Source of the DNA: Vandiemenella viatica
Lineage: Eukaryota; Arthropoda; Insecta; Orthoptera; Morabidae
Length of the DNA stretch: 64,000 bases
Direction: 5' to 3'
NCBI GenBank assembly: GCA_031002005.1
Contig: CM061921.1
Coordinates: 142,447,283-142,511,282, forward strand
Below are positions 52,793-64,000 of this stretch, piece by piece; position 1 is the stretch's first letter; each line of letters starts with the position of its first letter. The translations under genes and the position numbers were made by a program. The notes under the pieces were generated by a model. That model was not told the origin of the DNA. It worked only from the letters and a program-made list of their open reading frames with translations, and did no database searches.

Positions 52793-52986
52793 AGCAGGTA
52801 AACGGCTAATTGCTGTTAACTGCATTTCTGAGAATTTCTGGGAACACTGTTATCTTCTGGACTTTCTGTAGGAAAACACTTTAGTTTTCACCTCCCCTGG
52901 GCCCTTACTGCTTATGAGTCTAACATTCGGCCAGTTCTGTTTTTACTTCTGGTGAGACGACAGCGTTCACATCTGTAGCCTTTGCC

Positions 52987-53961
52987 ATGTCGGGATGCAG
53001 TATTTCGGACAAGGAAATCATGGATATCCTCTTGAATAGTAGCGACGAAGATTGTAGTGATACTTCAGAGCTTTCTTCCGACGAAGAATTGGATACGTCT
53101 GGATGTAATGCTGAATCCTCGACATCACGAACAGAAGATTCTTCCTCTGAAAACGGAAAAGGAAATGAAGTGAGTGAAACTTCGTCGGGAAAAAGAAAGT
53201 ATGACTGGTCGGAGAATCATCCTGTGATGAAAGGACACCGTTTTGTGAACACATTTAGCGGGTTGAAAGTAGACTTCGAAGAGTCAGCTAGTCATTTAGA
53301 TTTCTTTTTGTACTTCACGTCCATGGAATTTGTTTCTGCCATCTGTACACAGATCAATAATTATTATAAATTTATTACTGAAAAAATGACGACTGCACCC
53401 AGTAGATTAGCATGCTGGAAGCCTATAGAGCCAGCAGAATTTTATTGCTTCCTAGCGTGTTCTCTGCTTATGCCTAGAAGTAAGAAGTTAGAAGTAAATG
53501 AATAGTGGTCAAAAGATTCTTTGCTTAAAACACCAATATTTTCTAATATAATGGCCAGGGACCGGTACAAGTTGATCCTGCATTTGATGCACTTCAGTGA
53601 CAATTCCACCAAATCTCAAGATATCCTTGTGAAAATACGTCTCATTGTAGATCACACAAAAAATAAATTCCGCGAAGCTGTAGTACACTATCTAGTGATC
53701 GACGAAAGTCTGCTTCTGTTCAAAGGAAGGCTCCACTTCAAGCAGTACATACCAAATAAACGTAGCCGTTTTGGCATTAAAATTTTCGTTCTTTGTGAGG
53801 TACAAACCAATTATATTCTGGATTATTTTGTATATACTGGTGCCGCCACAGAAATAGAAACTGGAAATGCTGATTGGGGAAAATCAGACGATGATGTTGT
53901 TAGTTTATTATTGCCATACCTCAATAAAGGTCATACCATTTATTTAGACAATTGGTTTTAA
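52987..53961 (+). pseudogene. piggyBac transposase (PGBD4-like), truncated
   Basis: From MSGCSISDKEIMDILLNSSDEDCSD: an acidic Ser/Asp/Glu-rich N-terminus (residues 10-70) is followed by the DDE_Tnp_1_7 domain. A TAG at 53503-53505 breaks the frame (KLEVNE*WSKDSLLKTPIFSN), otherwise it continues MARDRYKLILHLMHFSDN...HYLVIDESLLLFKGRLHFKQYIPNKRSRFGIKIF...GHTIYLDNWF. The Asp in VIDESL and the Asp in YLDNWF are the first two catalytic residues. Directly after DNWF the frame ends; the third Asp and the C-terminal Cys-rich finger are gone. No active enzyme is expected. Confidence 0.92.
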
Positions 53962-54478
53962 AGATCAATAATTGTATCTTATAGACGACTATACCAAGAA
54001 GTGTCTGAGTTTTCTTGCGCCTTTGCTAGGAACTGCTCATTTTAAAACTATGTATCTTGAAATGTGTGAATGAACATTTAATAGCTTATATTATATATTA
54101 GTAGTGCAAAATGTCAAGGTAAAGAATTTTCCAAATACAAATAAAAAAGGTTCTCATCATATTACTAAATTACCTTTTTCTCTGTCTCCGTCCAGAATAA
54201 ACTTACAGCAGGAAACAGGGGTTAACTTTAAAACACTCTTTCTTGGTCATTAGAAACTTCAATCGTTGAGATTGTACAGTGTGACAATGATTTTATAAGG
54301 AGTATTACTGAAGAGTAGTTGTAAGCACGCTACGTACACGCGATTAGCCCAGAGCGGCCGTAGCCTGCAGCGGTTGTCGGACCACTCACCTGCCCGCCGG
54401 CCAGGCACACGGAGGGTCCGCTCGCCCCAGCCACCGGGGAGGCAGGACGCTCGGCACTCGTAGCCGCGAAAGGGTTAA

Positions 54479-54760
54479 TGCAATGGCTTCCTGTTTGACT
54501 TCTGTATCCCCATGCCACTCATCATTTCAGGTTTATCTACCTTTATGGTTATTAACCTCAAAGACAAGAGGGTTCCCTGGACCAGTCACCATTCTTCTGC
54601 CTCCTTTAAGAAGATGTTAGCAAGTAATTGGTGACACCTTATAGAGGGAATCAATCAGTTACCAAAGCCTGACCTCTGCAAAGGCAATACAAAATCTGAA
54701 GAAGAGGTTGACATTTTGTTGGAAGAGGCCAATTAGTGTATCAGAAGCATTAATTTCACA
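54479..54760 (-). pseudogene. RTE-like LINE, 5' remnant beyond the piggyBac
   Basis: The bases TTTAGGTCTTTAA (left of the piggyBac) join TTAATGCAATGGC here when the transposon and one TTAA are removed. The sequence is non-coding or ruined N-terminal LINE text. Confidence 0.5.
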
Positions 54761-55639
54761 GCCTTCTGAAGCCAATAAATGATAAAATTCATCATTATTG
54801 TTGATGCAGGCTTTGAATCTGTTAAGAAATGATACCAAAAACCAGTCATAATATTTTTAAAGCAATAATAATGGGGAGTGCATGATCTAGATTAACAGAA
54901 AGAGTCTTAACTAGTATTTGGTAAGATGGAAAAGAAATTTTAGAAGGAAATTTCATGAGTAAAATAAATATTGATTTTTGTGCTTATAAGATGTTATAGT
55001 CATTGCAATGGAAGACAAGTGGAAATGCTTCATGGGGAAGTATAACTGACAAAATGCAGTGCAGCTGTAGAAAAGCTGTTGGAAGCATATATAGCAAGGA
55101 TATCATAAGCATGACAGTCAAGTTGGTGTACTTCTTTATTATAGTGTTTTATTAAGGGCCTTCCCAATGATCACATTTGAGAGTTAATGAGGATAATATA
55201 TGTATATGAAGTAATAGAATTGTTTTTCCAGGAAGAGAGTTCAAGCAAAGGAATTGACCAGGGATACTGTGCATGTTACTATGTGTTACAGTTGTAGCAA
55301 AAGCAGATCATACATCAAGAGAGCGTAAATAAAAGGAAGTAAGCTAAGAAGAGTAGCTGTGATAAGTTATGAATGTTGGAAGAGGGGCTCAAGTAAGGAC
55401 ATAGTAAGGTCAGGTGTATGTCATGGGATGTTAACTAAATTAGATATAATAAGAGCCAGAGAAAGAGACACAACACAAATGTCTGTTACGATCAAGTTGC
55501 AAGTTAACTGCTTGAAAGCCATATTGAAAACAGTTAGCAGAGCAGCATTAGCAGTTTACTTAAAGATTATATGGGTCTAACAAGGGCCATTGACTTCCAA
55601 AAAAATTATATTGTAAACTTATCTCGGAACTAACACAGT
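54761..55639. other. Unassigned stretch
   Basis: No protein recognised on either strand. Confidence 0.4.
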
Positions 55640-58260
55640 AAAATACAATGCAATATATTCATTTTCAATTGATCCCAATTTAAGAGACTGGCTCTGTGGC
55701 ATATGGAAAGTTGTCAATTTACAGATAAACAGTTGCATAACAAAATAATAAGTACATCAGTAGACGTACAGTCCTAGCATAAATGGTACATTAAGCAATT
55801 CTATAACAAAATAATACATACACCAGAAGATGTACGGTCATAGCATACATGGTATCATAACAATTACATAGCAAAATAATGCATGCATACACCAGGAGAT
55901 GTTCAGTCATAGCATACATGGTACATTAATTATGTAAACTACATTGACACAAGCTACTGGCAGTTATTTTGTAGATACCTTAGAAATAAATTCTTCAACA
56001 GAGTAGAAGGAGTTGTCAATTAAAAATTCTTTCAATTTTTGCCTGAATTTAATATGTGTTGGGAGCTTATTGAAGAAATGTAGACCTGAATATCGGACCC
56101 CTTTTTGAACAAATGAAAGTGTCTTGCAATCCTTGTGAACATCATTTTTACTTCTAGTGCCATTATTGTGTATTTTAATATCTGTTTCAAACAAAGTATA
56201 ATTTGTGACTACAAAGGACATTAATGTGTATTTATACTCAGATGCTAATGTTAAAATCCCTAACTTTTTGAACAGGTCTCTACACGAAGTTCTTTTGCCA
56301 ACCCCACATATAATTCTTATTACTCGCTTTTGGGCTCTGAACACTTTGCCTCTACGGGAAGAATTAGCCCAGAATATTATTCCGTATGACAATAAGGAGT
56401 AAAAATAATCAAAATAAACTAGCTGCCTCATACGGAGATAACCTATACTTGAAATTGTACGAATTGCAAATGTGGCTGCACCCAATCACTTTAGTTAGTC
56501 AGAAACATGTATTTTCCAATTTAAATTATGATCAATATACAAACCAAGAAATTTCACACCCTCTACATCTTGAATGGTCTGGCCTGCAAATTTTATGTCT
56601 ATATCTGGTGTTAATCTGTGTGATGTACTGATTTGCATATACTGAGTTTTAACAAAGTTTAAAGAACACCATTAGCTGTAAACCATTTATTGGTAAGATC
56701 AAAGACATAATTTGAAATATATTCTGTAGATAAATCTGGAATAGTTTTAATTACTATGTTTGTGCCATCTGCAAATTGGACAAATTTTGAGTTTTTAGAT
56801 GAAACACAAGGTAGATCATTTATATATATTAGAAACAATAGTTGCCCCAATACAGAACCGTGATGTACTCCATATCTGATTAATTTCCACTCGGAAAATA
56901 TTGGAACTCTTAAGGCAGCCTTAAAATTCTCCATTGACACTTTCTCTTTTCGATTTAAAAGGTAAGAGCCAAGCCATTTATTAACAATGCCATCTATACA
57001 ATAATACTTTAATATCTGTATCAGAATTTTATGATCTTACACTGTCAAATGCCTTTGATAAGTCACAAATATTCCTACAGGATTTAATTTATCATTTATT
57101 CCTTCTAAAATATTTTCAGTGAATTGAAATATAGCTTGTTCTGTTATATGATCATTTTGAAAACCAAATTGTGATTTAGTTAGAATCTTATTATTTTTAA
57201 GGTGTTCATAAACTCTATTGTACATTGCTTTCTCAATAACTTTGAACAAGGCGTTTAGTAATGAAATTGGTGCGTATGTTGATACAACTGCCTTTCCTCC
57301 ATTTTATAGAGTGGTTTAACTACAGCATACTTAAGCCTTTCTGGAAACGTACCCTCAAGTAATGATATATTAAACAGATAACTTAGTATATTACTTAATT
57401 CTGTTGAGCACAATTTAATTATTCTGCTGGAAATCCTATCATAACCACTTGAGTATTTGCTCTTAAGGGACCTGATAATTTTATTTCTTTCTTCTGGGGT
57501 AGTTAATTTTACAGACATAGAGTTAAATTTTTGTTGGAAGCCTGTTCAGACAAAATCCATACTGTGTGTCACTGAGCTATTAGCAGTCAATTTATCAGCA
57601 ACAGATAAAAATATGTTTATTAAATATATCAGCAATTGAAAAATTAGATTCTACTGAATTTTCTTTGCTAAATATATCATTAATTGTTTGATTACTTTTT
57701 CCTATTTCCTTTTTTACATTGTTCCATATTGTTTTAATTTTATTTTCAGAATCATGATTTTTATGTTTGTAGTACATACTTTTAGATGCTTTGATAACAT
57801 TTTTCATTATTTTCAGAACTGTATGTAATGTGTTTTAACATTAGCATTCACACTGGTCTAGGTGCTAGTTCCTATTAAGTATTGATGGTTAATAATTGGG
57901 CATCATGATCCAAAAGACCATTCATTGATGGCTAGATGGTATAACTGAATTGTGAGGTATCTAGGAATACATTGTGAATTGCTGTGTGACTATTATTCAT
58001 TATTCTAGTTGGAAAAATAACTACCTGAGTTAAATTGAATGAACTGACTAATGATTCTAACATGACTTTGCAGGGCAAGTTATTTAGAAAATATACATTA
58101 AAATCACCACATATGATTATGTTGACATCTTTTCTTCTTAAAAATGTTAATAAGACTTCAAATTGGTTCATAAAAATAGAAAATTTTCCCAGATGGTGCT
58201 GTGTGTACTATTACTATTACAAAAAATTCATTATTGGAATTTAGCTGTGTATGAAGTTGT
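55640..58260 (-). pseudogene. CR1-like LINE fragment (copy 3) with 3' UTR
   Basis: Minus strand. The 3' UTR with ~67-bp repeats is at 55740-55940. The ORF2 end (55964-56485: SRRGKVFRAQKRVIRIICGVGKRTSCRDLFKKLG...SFVQKGVRYSGLHFFNKLPTHIKF) is followed by RT pieces (56659-56940 with GSVLGQLLFLIYINDL and FADG in place of FADD; 57037-57518 with TKSQFGFQ and LEGTFPERLKYAVVKPLYK) and the endonuclease part NIIICGDFNVYFLNNLPCK (57932-58171). 5'-truncated near 58260. Broken many times. Confidence 0.9.
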
Positions 58261-58737
58261 TATTGGATACCAGGGCTAAGTTAAATCTCTCGCTTAAAAG
58301 ATGCAGCTCAGTTAAACAAAAATGATAGGTAAAGAGCAAAAGGTATATCTGAAGATGTGGTAAAATTACACTTATTGACTACCAAACTTACATTGATCAT
58401 AAAGATCATGTCATAACAATGGAACTGAATAATCCGCATAATGGTGTGACAAGGATAGATTTCTTTACAAAAAAAATAAATAAAAATAAAAAAAATGCAT
58501 TTTTAACTATCAAAATCATTATTTAATTATAAATAGTGGGATGACTGAAATGTCTTCAAAAGAATCCCATTTAGAGGAAAAAATGAAGGAAGAAGAACAT
58601 AATAATAATACTAATTGGTCATAAGAATAGAAACAAGCTTCCTCAGAAAGAATGAAAGCCTATTGGAACAATAAGAAGAACTCAAAGAAAACTTGATTGG
58701 GTCGTTTGCTTGATGTCTTCCATTTATTGGGAGAATT
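58261..58737. other. Unassigned spacer
   Basis: AT-rich, no recognisable gene. Confidence 0.4.
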
Positions 58738-61190
58738 CGCCAATAATAATAATAATAATAATTGAGAAAATAGCGATGGTGCGCCCAATCCGGTGACAAT
58801 CTCCCTACACCCCCCATCTTTCTCCTTTCCTCTTCCAACTTACTTTTGCCATTTTCCTAAATTTTACTTTAAATTCTTTCAGTGTTTCTGGTAAATTATT
58901 TGTCACTTCTCTTGGCAATTTATTCCAGTCAATTACACCATTCCCTACGAAAGAAAATTTTCCCAACCCCTTATGCCTGAAATCAAGTGCCAGCTTGTGG
59001 TCATGGTCTAAGCACCTCTCTTAATTTTCCCACCAAAACCATTCCATGCTTCATCTCCAGTATAAGCCTTGTACACTCCCATGACTCTCTTCACCAACGT
59101 TCTATCCTTCAATGAATCCCACTCCAGCCCCTTTATCATATTAGTTACTGATTGTGTTTTGCGGTAATTTTCAAACACAAATCTGGCAGCCCTCCTCTGC
59201 ACCCTCTATAACTCCTGTATTTGATACCCAAAATGTGGATCCCAAACTACACCACCATATTCCAGCAGTGGCCTGACCAAAGTTTTGTATCCCTTTTTCC
59301 TTACTTCTCTAGTGCATCCCCTCATCACTCTATCCAACAGGTGAAGGATTTTGACACCTTTCCCTATTACCTGTTCAATGTATCCTGCCGAGTTAAGTCA
59401 ACTATCAAATGTTATGCCAAGGTATTTACATTTCGAGTCTTCAGTAAGTAGCTCCTTCACCACTTTGTAATCACAATAAACCTTTAGCTTTTTATCTGTG
59501 TACCTAATAAACTGGCTCTTCTTTGCATTTATCTTCACCCAGCTAGTTATCCTATCTAGATAAAACTGCAGCTGTTTACAATCTTCTATTCTTTTGATCC
59601 TTCTATACAAAATTATGTCATCTGCAAACAATCTAACTTGTAACAGTAAAACCATCAACACAATTATTCATTAGAATAATGAATAACAATGGTCCCAATA
59701 CACTACCCTGTGGGACTACTGTGTTCACTCGTACCTCTTTGGATACTGCATTTCCTACCTTACCTTTTTGCTTTCTAGCTTTTAGGAATTCTTCTAACCA
59801 GCAAATCAACTTTTTATCAACTCCAATAGTTTTTACCTTATTCAGCACCACTTTATGGCTCAGTCGGTCAAAAGTCTTTGAAAGATCTAGTGCTACACTG
59901 TCAACTTGACCTCCCCTGTCCATTACATTGGAAATATCTTGCATATAGCCAACTAACTGAGATTCGCATGAATATTCTTGTCTAAAGCCATATTGCTGAT
60001 TTGAAAACTACCTATGTTCCTCACAGACACTTCTAATATAGTTGCATATTAATCTCTCCATTAATTTACCTACCACTAATGTCAAGCTGTTTGGCCTATA
60101 GTTTTCAACGCTGTGTGTCACCCATCCGTTATGGACCAGTACTGCTATCGCAAGTATCCAGACTCAATTTAAATAATGTTTCAAGCTAAGGTACCATGTC
60201 CCATCCTACTATCATAAAGACATCTGTAGTAATAGTATTAACACCAGCCCCTTTATACTTTTATATATTCTTTAGTTCCTTCATGATATCTTCATATTTA
60301 ATTTCAAATTTTCTAATCTGCTCACCTCCACCTGTGTGGATAGGCTCATTTTCTGATATAACCCTGATGGTCACACTGAACCAGATACTTAATAACTCCA
60401 CCTTTTCAAAACCTCAGTTACTTCTCCTCCATCCTTACCTACAATTGTCTCAATATCCAATCTTCCCCTCAGTTTCCTGGTATAGCTATAGAAATTTCTA
60501 GATGCATCAGTAATACCTGCACCAATAATATTCTTCATAAACTCATCCTTAGCCAGTTTCTTTGACAGTAATAATTCCCATGTTACTTGTTTCAAGACTT
60601 ACCTACTGCCTTGCTGTTTCTTAACTCTGTTATGTTCTCGTCTAACTTATCTCTTTAACCACCTCACCTCCCTGTTATAGTATGAAGGATCTATACTTCA
60701 TTTCATTCTCTGTATTGGAATAAATATTTCCTCACCTTTTTTTTATTATTTCCTTTAACTCTTTCAACTTTGTCTCCACTGAACTTGTGCCATTCTTCCA
60801 TTTAATATAATTGATTGTAATATATCACTTCAGTTCCTAGATTTGTGCATTTTTATAATTGTATCTATTTCCCCCATCAATTCTGGCCACTGTTTTACTG
60901 AATCCCCTTATATCCAGCAGAACTGCATTGTGATCACTTTTTCCTTCAGTTACTTGGCACCCGATTAGATTATCATCCGGCTGTATTAGGAAGATATCCT
61001 ACGTGTTTGGTCCCTTCGGTTTTTGATGAACCACCTGTGTAAAGCCTCCTTCCCTTACTAAGTTATTTGCAAATCTCTGTTCCTTTGTGTTATTCTTACC
61101 CAGTTGTCACCTGGTAACTTCAATTCCCCACCAATAATGAACATTCTATGCTCACTTCTAAACTCTGAATATGAATTCAGTTTCTACCCA
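58738..61190 (-). pseudogene. CR1-group LINE, family B, 3' part
   Basis: Minus strand. The 3' end is an (ATT)n tail at 58742-58763. Coding pieces: MQRRAARFVFENYRKTQSVTNMIKGLEWDSLKDRTLVKRV (59008-59202), LFADDIILYRRIKRIEDCKQLQFYLDRITSWVKINAKKSQFIRYT...KCKYLGITFDS (59398-59661), VALDLSKTFDRLSHKVVLNKVKTIGVDKKLICWLEEFLKARKQKGKVG...VPQGSVLGPLLFIILMNN (59633-59944), and linker and endonuclease text to 61190 shared with 47445-47680. The FADD motif is present, but frames are broken. Confidence 0.85.
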
Positions 61191-61871
61191 ATTAAGACAC
61201 TGGTAGAAAGTGAGGCAGTGCTAACTGAAAGAGCTGTATACTAGGAATATGTGTTTTCATGATGCTAGTTTATATAGAAAATGGTTCTTTTCTAAGTAAT
61301 GTAACATACACTTCAAAAGAAGGTACATTTGAGTGCTCCAAACTTGAAGTCATTTTACAGGATACATGTAGAGTCAGAATAGGAAAACCAAGGGAATATT
61401 TAATTTGCATATCATGAATTTTGAAAGAAACTTTGAACTCATCATTTGAATTTGGATGGGAAGTGGGAACTTTTTAAAGATTTGCTCTGTAATTAATGAT
61501 ATATTCCTTTTACAAAATGAGAAGACAGATGTTATAAATTATAAGATATCAATTTTATCAAAGTCACCAGGAAAAAGTATTCACACTTGACTGTATAGCA
61601 TACCACGAGAACATGCACAGAACTTAATATTACAAAAGTAATGTTGGCTGGAGGTTACAAGATGATATTATAAGTCCAAATAACAGTGCTTCGAATTCAA
61701 CATAATGACAGCTAAACGATTTCAAAATAAGCTGGGGAAGACAATAGTGGAAATTATTAACTGATTATTGAAAGCTAAATGAGTACACAGAAGTAAATGG
61801 ATAAATATTTCCAGCTTAGAAAAGGAAGGTACATCCCAATTTTTGATTTAGCAAGTGAATATTAGAAAATT
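61191..61871. other. Unassigned stretch
   Basis: AT-rich, no gene or repeat edge recognised. Confidence 0.4.
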
Positions 61872-62144
61872 ACCCACCAGTGTGGCTCAGTGTGCTAAAG
61901 TACCACACACCGATCGGGGGCAAGATTGAGTCATGTTCCCCACGTACCAGCCATACTGATTTCAGTATTTAGGCACTTTTCTACAAACACAATGGTGATT
62001 GCCAGGACGGTCTCCAATCTCCACCTCATAAACTACACATTACACGAAACAAAATTCACTTACCACACACAGAATATAGTTCCACCTTTTGCAGACAGAA
62101 AGCCAGTATCAAAATAAACACAAGACTTAAAAAAAAAAAAAAAA
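61872..62144 (+). mobile_element. tRNA-derived SINE, family B
   Basis: Starts CCCACCAGTGTGGCTCAGTG (box A-like TGGCTCAGTGTGC near 61882) with a box B-like AGATTGAGTC at 61923, the spacing of a tRNA promoter. The body is unrelated to family A and ends in A16 (62129-62144). No target duplication was confirmed. Confidence 0.6.
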
Positions 62145-62849
62145 CTTGTCCTTGGACTGATCAAAAAAAAAATATAATTGTGCATACAGAGAACAGACAG
62201 AATACCTCATTCAGTTCAAATTTTAGTAACTAAGAATCAAAAAATTGCCAATAGGATTAAAAGTGGTAGCAGGATGTTTTTAGAGATTGACTAATACCAT
62301 TTTAGCAAGAATACAAGTTATTAAAGGTTTTATCTTGATGATATTATTGTGTATGCATCTATATTAGAAGAACATAAAGAAAAACTGAGTGAATAAGGAA
62401 GAAAAAGTTATCAATATATACTTGCAAATTCCTCATGAAAAGAGTTTCACATCTTAACCACATATTCAAACATGATTCGAGAGCTAGTAAAGGTGAAGAA
62501 CTATCAACAATTTTTTTAAAAAAACCTAAGCAATGGAAAGGTTTTACATGATATTACTGACATTTCATAAAAAAAACTATGGGAAGATACACCGAATAAA
62601 TATTATCATTATTATAAGTCGAAAAATGTAAGGAATTGAATTAATTCAATTTTATTTATGCTATGTTGTAATACCACAGATATGAGTACCAATTCAATGG
62701 AAGTTTATATAATTTTTACTCATATCAGAGCCTCTACTTTCTTTGAAACTTTAACCACAAACATACTATAATACCTATCACTTCAACAGTTTCTGAAAAC
62801 TACATTTTGAATGATTCCTCACATCTTTACCCACAATGCATGCCCTTAT
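62145..62849. other. Unassigned stretch
   Basis: AT-rich, no gene recognised. Confidence 0.4.
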
Positions 62850-64000
62850 AGGGCACCATAAGGAGCTGGACCTCAAAAATGATTGTGGGTAAAATGAAAT
62901 AATTTATGTGTTCGTAACTATTTATATCTCAAATTAGGCTAGCAGATGCAAAGAAAAAACATATTTTAATAAGTCTGGTGTATCATTAGGCACTGAATGT
63001 TATGTAACAAGTCTGTACCACTGCAATTACTTAATATGAGAGCAAGAATATTTGTCACACCGAGCGTGGTGGGTGAACGGCTAATGTTCTGGCCTTGCAT
63101 TTGGGAGGACGCAGGTTTGAATCCCCAACCGGTATCCACATTTGGGTTTCCCATGTTTTCCCGAAATCACTCCAGGCGAATGTTATGATGCTTCCATCAA
63201 AAAGGCCATGGCCAAATTCCTTTCCGTTCCTTGTCCCCAGTCCCATCCCACCTCTTAGCTGTCAACGAGGCATAAAGCAATAAGAAAAAAAAATATTTGC
63301 CACATTACACAAATTGCACATAAAAGTAATCTAAAGAGACAAAGCCATTGAGCTTTTTTCGTCACACTTTGCTGAAAATTTGTTGTAGGCTGATAACTGG
63401 TTTATCTGATTAAAACCTGATTAGTGATTAATGATGAAAAAAGAAAGCTATCTAAAGCCTAACATGCTAGCAACTTTATACACAATGCCATACTTCTGGA
63501 CCTAAAAAATGTTTACAAGAAAAAAGAAATAATGCAAGAGTTCTACAATAATTGTATGTTTAAAATTGGTCTAGCAGATGCAGACAAGCAACGTATTTTA
63601 ATGTCTGGTACAATATACTTTTGATGTGATGAAGATTATGTAACAAGTCCATACCACTATAATTAATATACAAGTGGGCTAAAGACACGAAGCCATTGAG
63701 CTTCTCTCAGTGATCGCACAGTGCTAAAAATTTGCTACAGGCTGAGAATTGGTTTCTCTAAATTAAAACCAGATTAAAAATTAATGATCAATAAAAATGC
63801 AAAACTATCTAAATCTCACCATGTCAGCATATTGCAAAATGGTTAGAAAGGTGTGATCAAAATCTTAATAATACAGCCATAAATTACATATTCTCAGATT
63901 TGTACCTACAAACTACTATTTGCAGATTTCCTTGATAAAATTCATCTTTTCATTTGGTGCTCAAATTCTGAAATATGGTTGAATTTCAGCATTCAATTCT
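62850..64000 (+). repeat. Tandem duplication, original period about 387 bp
   Basis: Blocks recur in order: CTAGCAGATGCA at 62939 and 63571; TATGTAACAAGTCxxTACCACT at 63001 and 63640; AAGCCATTGAGCTT at about 63341 and 63690; GGCTGAxAAxTGGTTT at about 63390 and 63740. The 632-base offset falls to about 387 when the SINE and its duplicated target are removed. The second copy runs to the window edge and may continue. Confidence 0.85.
63060..63291 (+). mobile_element. tRNA-derived SINE, family A
   Basis: The tRNA-like head GTGGTGGGTGAACGGCTAAT with box B GGTTTGAATCCC (about 63113) is better preserved than in the 27732 copy. The body ends in an A9 run. Flanked by AATATTTGTCACA (63047-63059) and AATATTTGCCACA (63292-63304), a 13-bp target duplication with one mismatch. 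Confidence 0.93.

Larger units (their letters stand above)
52663..54474 (+). mobile_element. piggyBac-type transposon, 1.81 kb, with TTAA sites
   Basis: Both ends lie at TTAA (52659-52662 and 54475-54478). Terminal inverted repeats CCCCTTCACGGCTAC and (other strand) CCCTTTCGCGGCTAC. The transposase on the plus strand is truncated. The element is inserted into an RTE-like LINE; the 3' 500 bases are unrelated GC-rich text before the end. Confidence 0.93.

Noticed and set aside
61872..61945. tRNA gene
   Set aside because: Box A and box B-like spacing is there, but no cloverleaf could be read and a SINE-like body with poly(A) follows.

Overview
The window looks like arthropod, most likely insect, nuclear DNA. 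It is AT-rich, shows no dense bacterial-type gene organisation, and is filled with families typical of insect genomes: mariner/Tc1, pogo, piggyBac and hAT transposons, Ty3/gypsy LTR elements, and R1-, Jockey-, RTE- and CR1-like LINEs together with tRNA-derived SINEs. The SINE family and the overall mix would fit a large-genome polyneopteran insect, but that is inference. I found no confident host gene, rRNA or functional tRNA. Nearly every protein-like stretch is a decayed or nested transposable element.

Layout. 0-10 kb: a Tc1 fragment, a 1.26 kb mariner with TA target duplication, a foldback repeat with hammerhead-like cores, a DUF4817-type transposon possibly sitting in an old LTR, and the 3' half of another mariner. 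10-15 kb: degenerate tandem repeats, a second foldback and a decayed hAT transposase. 15-30 kb: two gypsy elements on the minus strand with an R1 LINE between them, peppered with short hAT-type elements and SINEs. 30-37.5 kb: a three-level nest in which a SINE is split by an LTR retrotransposon without pol, whose own LTR is split by a Jockey LINE with both ORFs open. 37.5-46 kb: a gag-bearing relative of that LTR element, a nearly complete CR1-like LINE (plus strand) and an internally deleted pogo transposon. 46-62 kb: CR1-like and RTE-like LINE fragments on the minus strand, a second mariner half, and a piggyBac element with both TTAA sites. 62-64 kb: SINEs and a tandem duplication.

How it works together: only the Jockey LINE (ORF1 413 aa, ORF2 about 903 aa, joined by a UAAUG overlap) looks coding-competent. 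The remaining transposases, gag and pol regions are broken by stops, frameshifts, homopolymer runs or later insertions. The interest lies in the order of insertions, which several precise target-site duplications let one read, and in the unusual structures listed in the findings.
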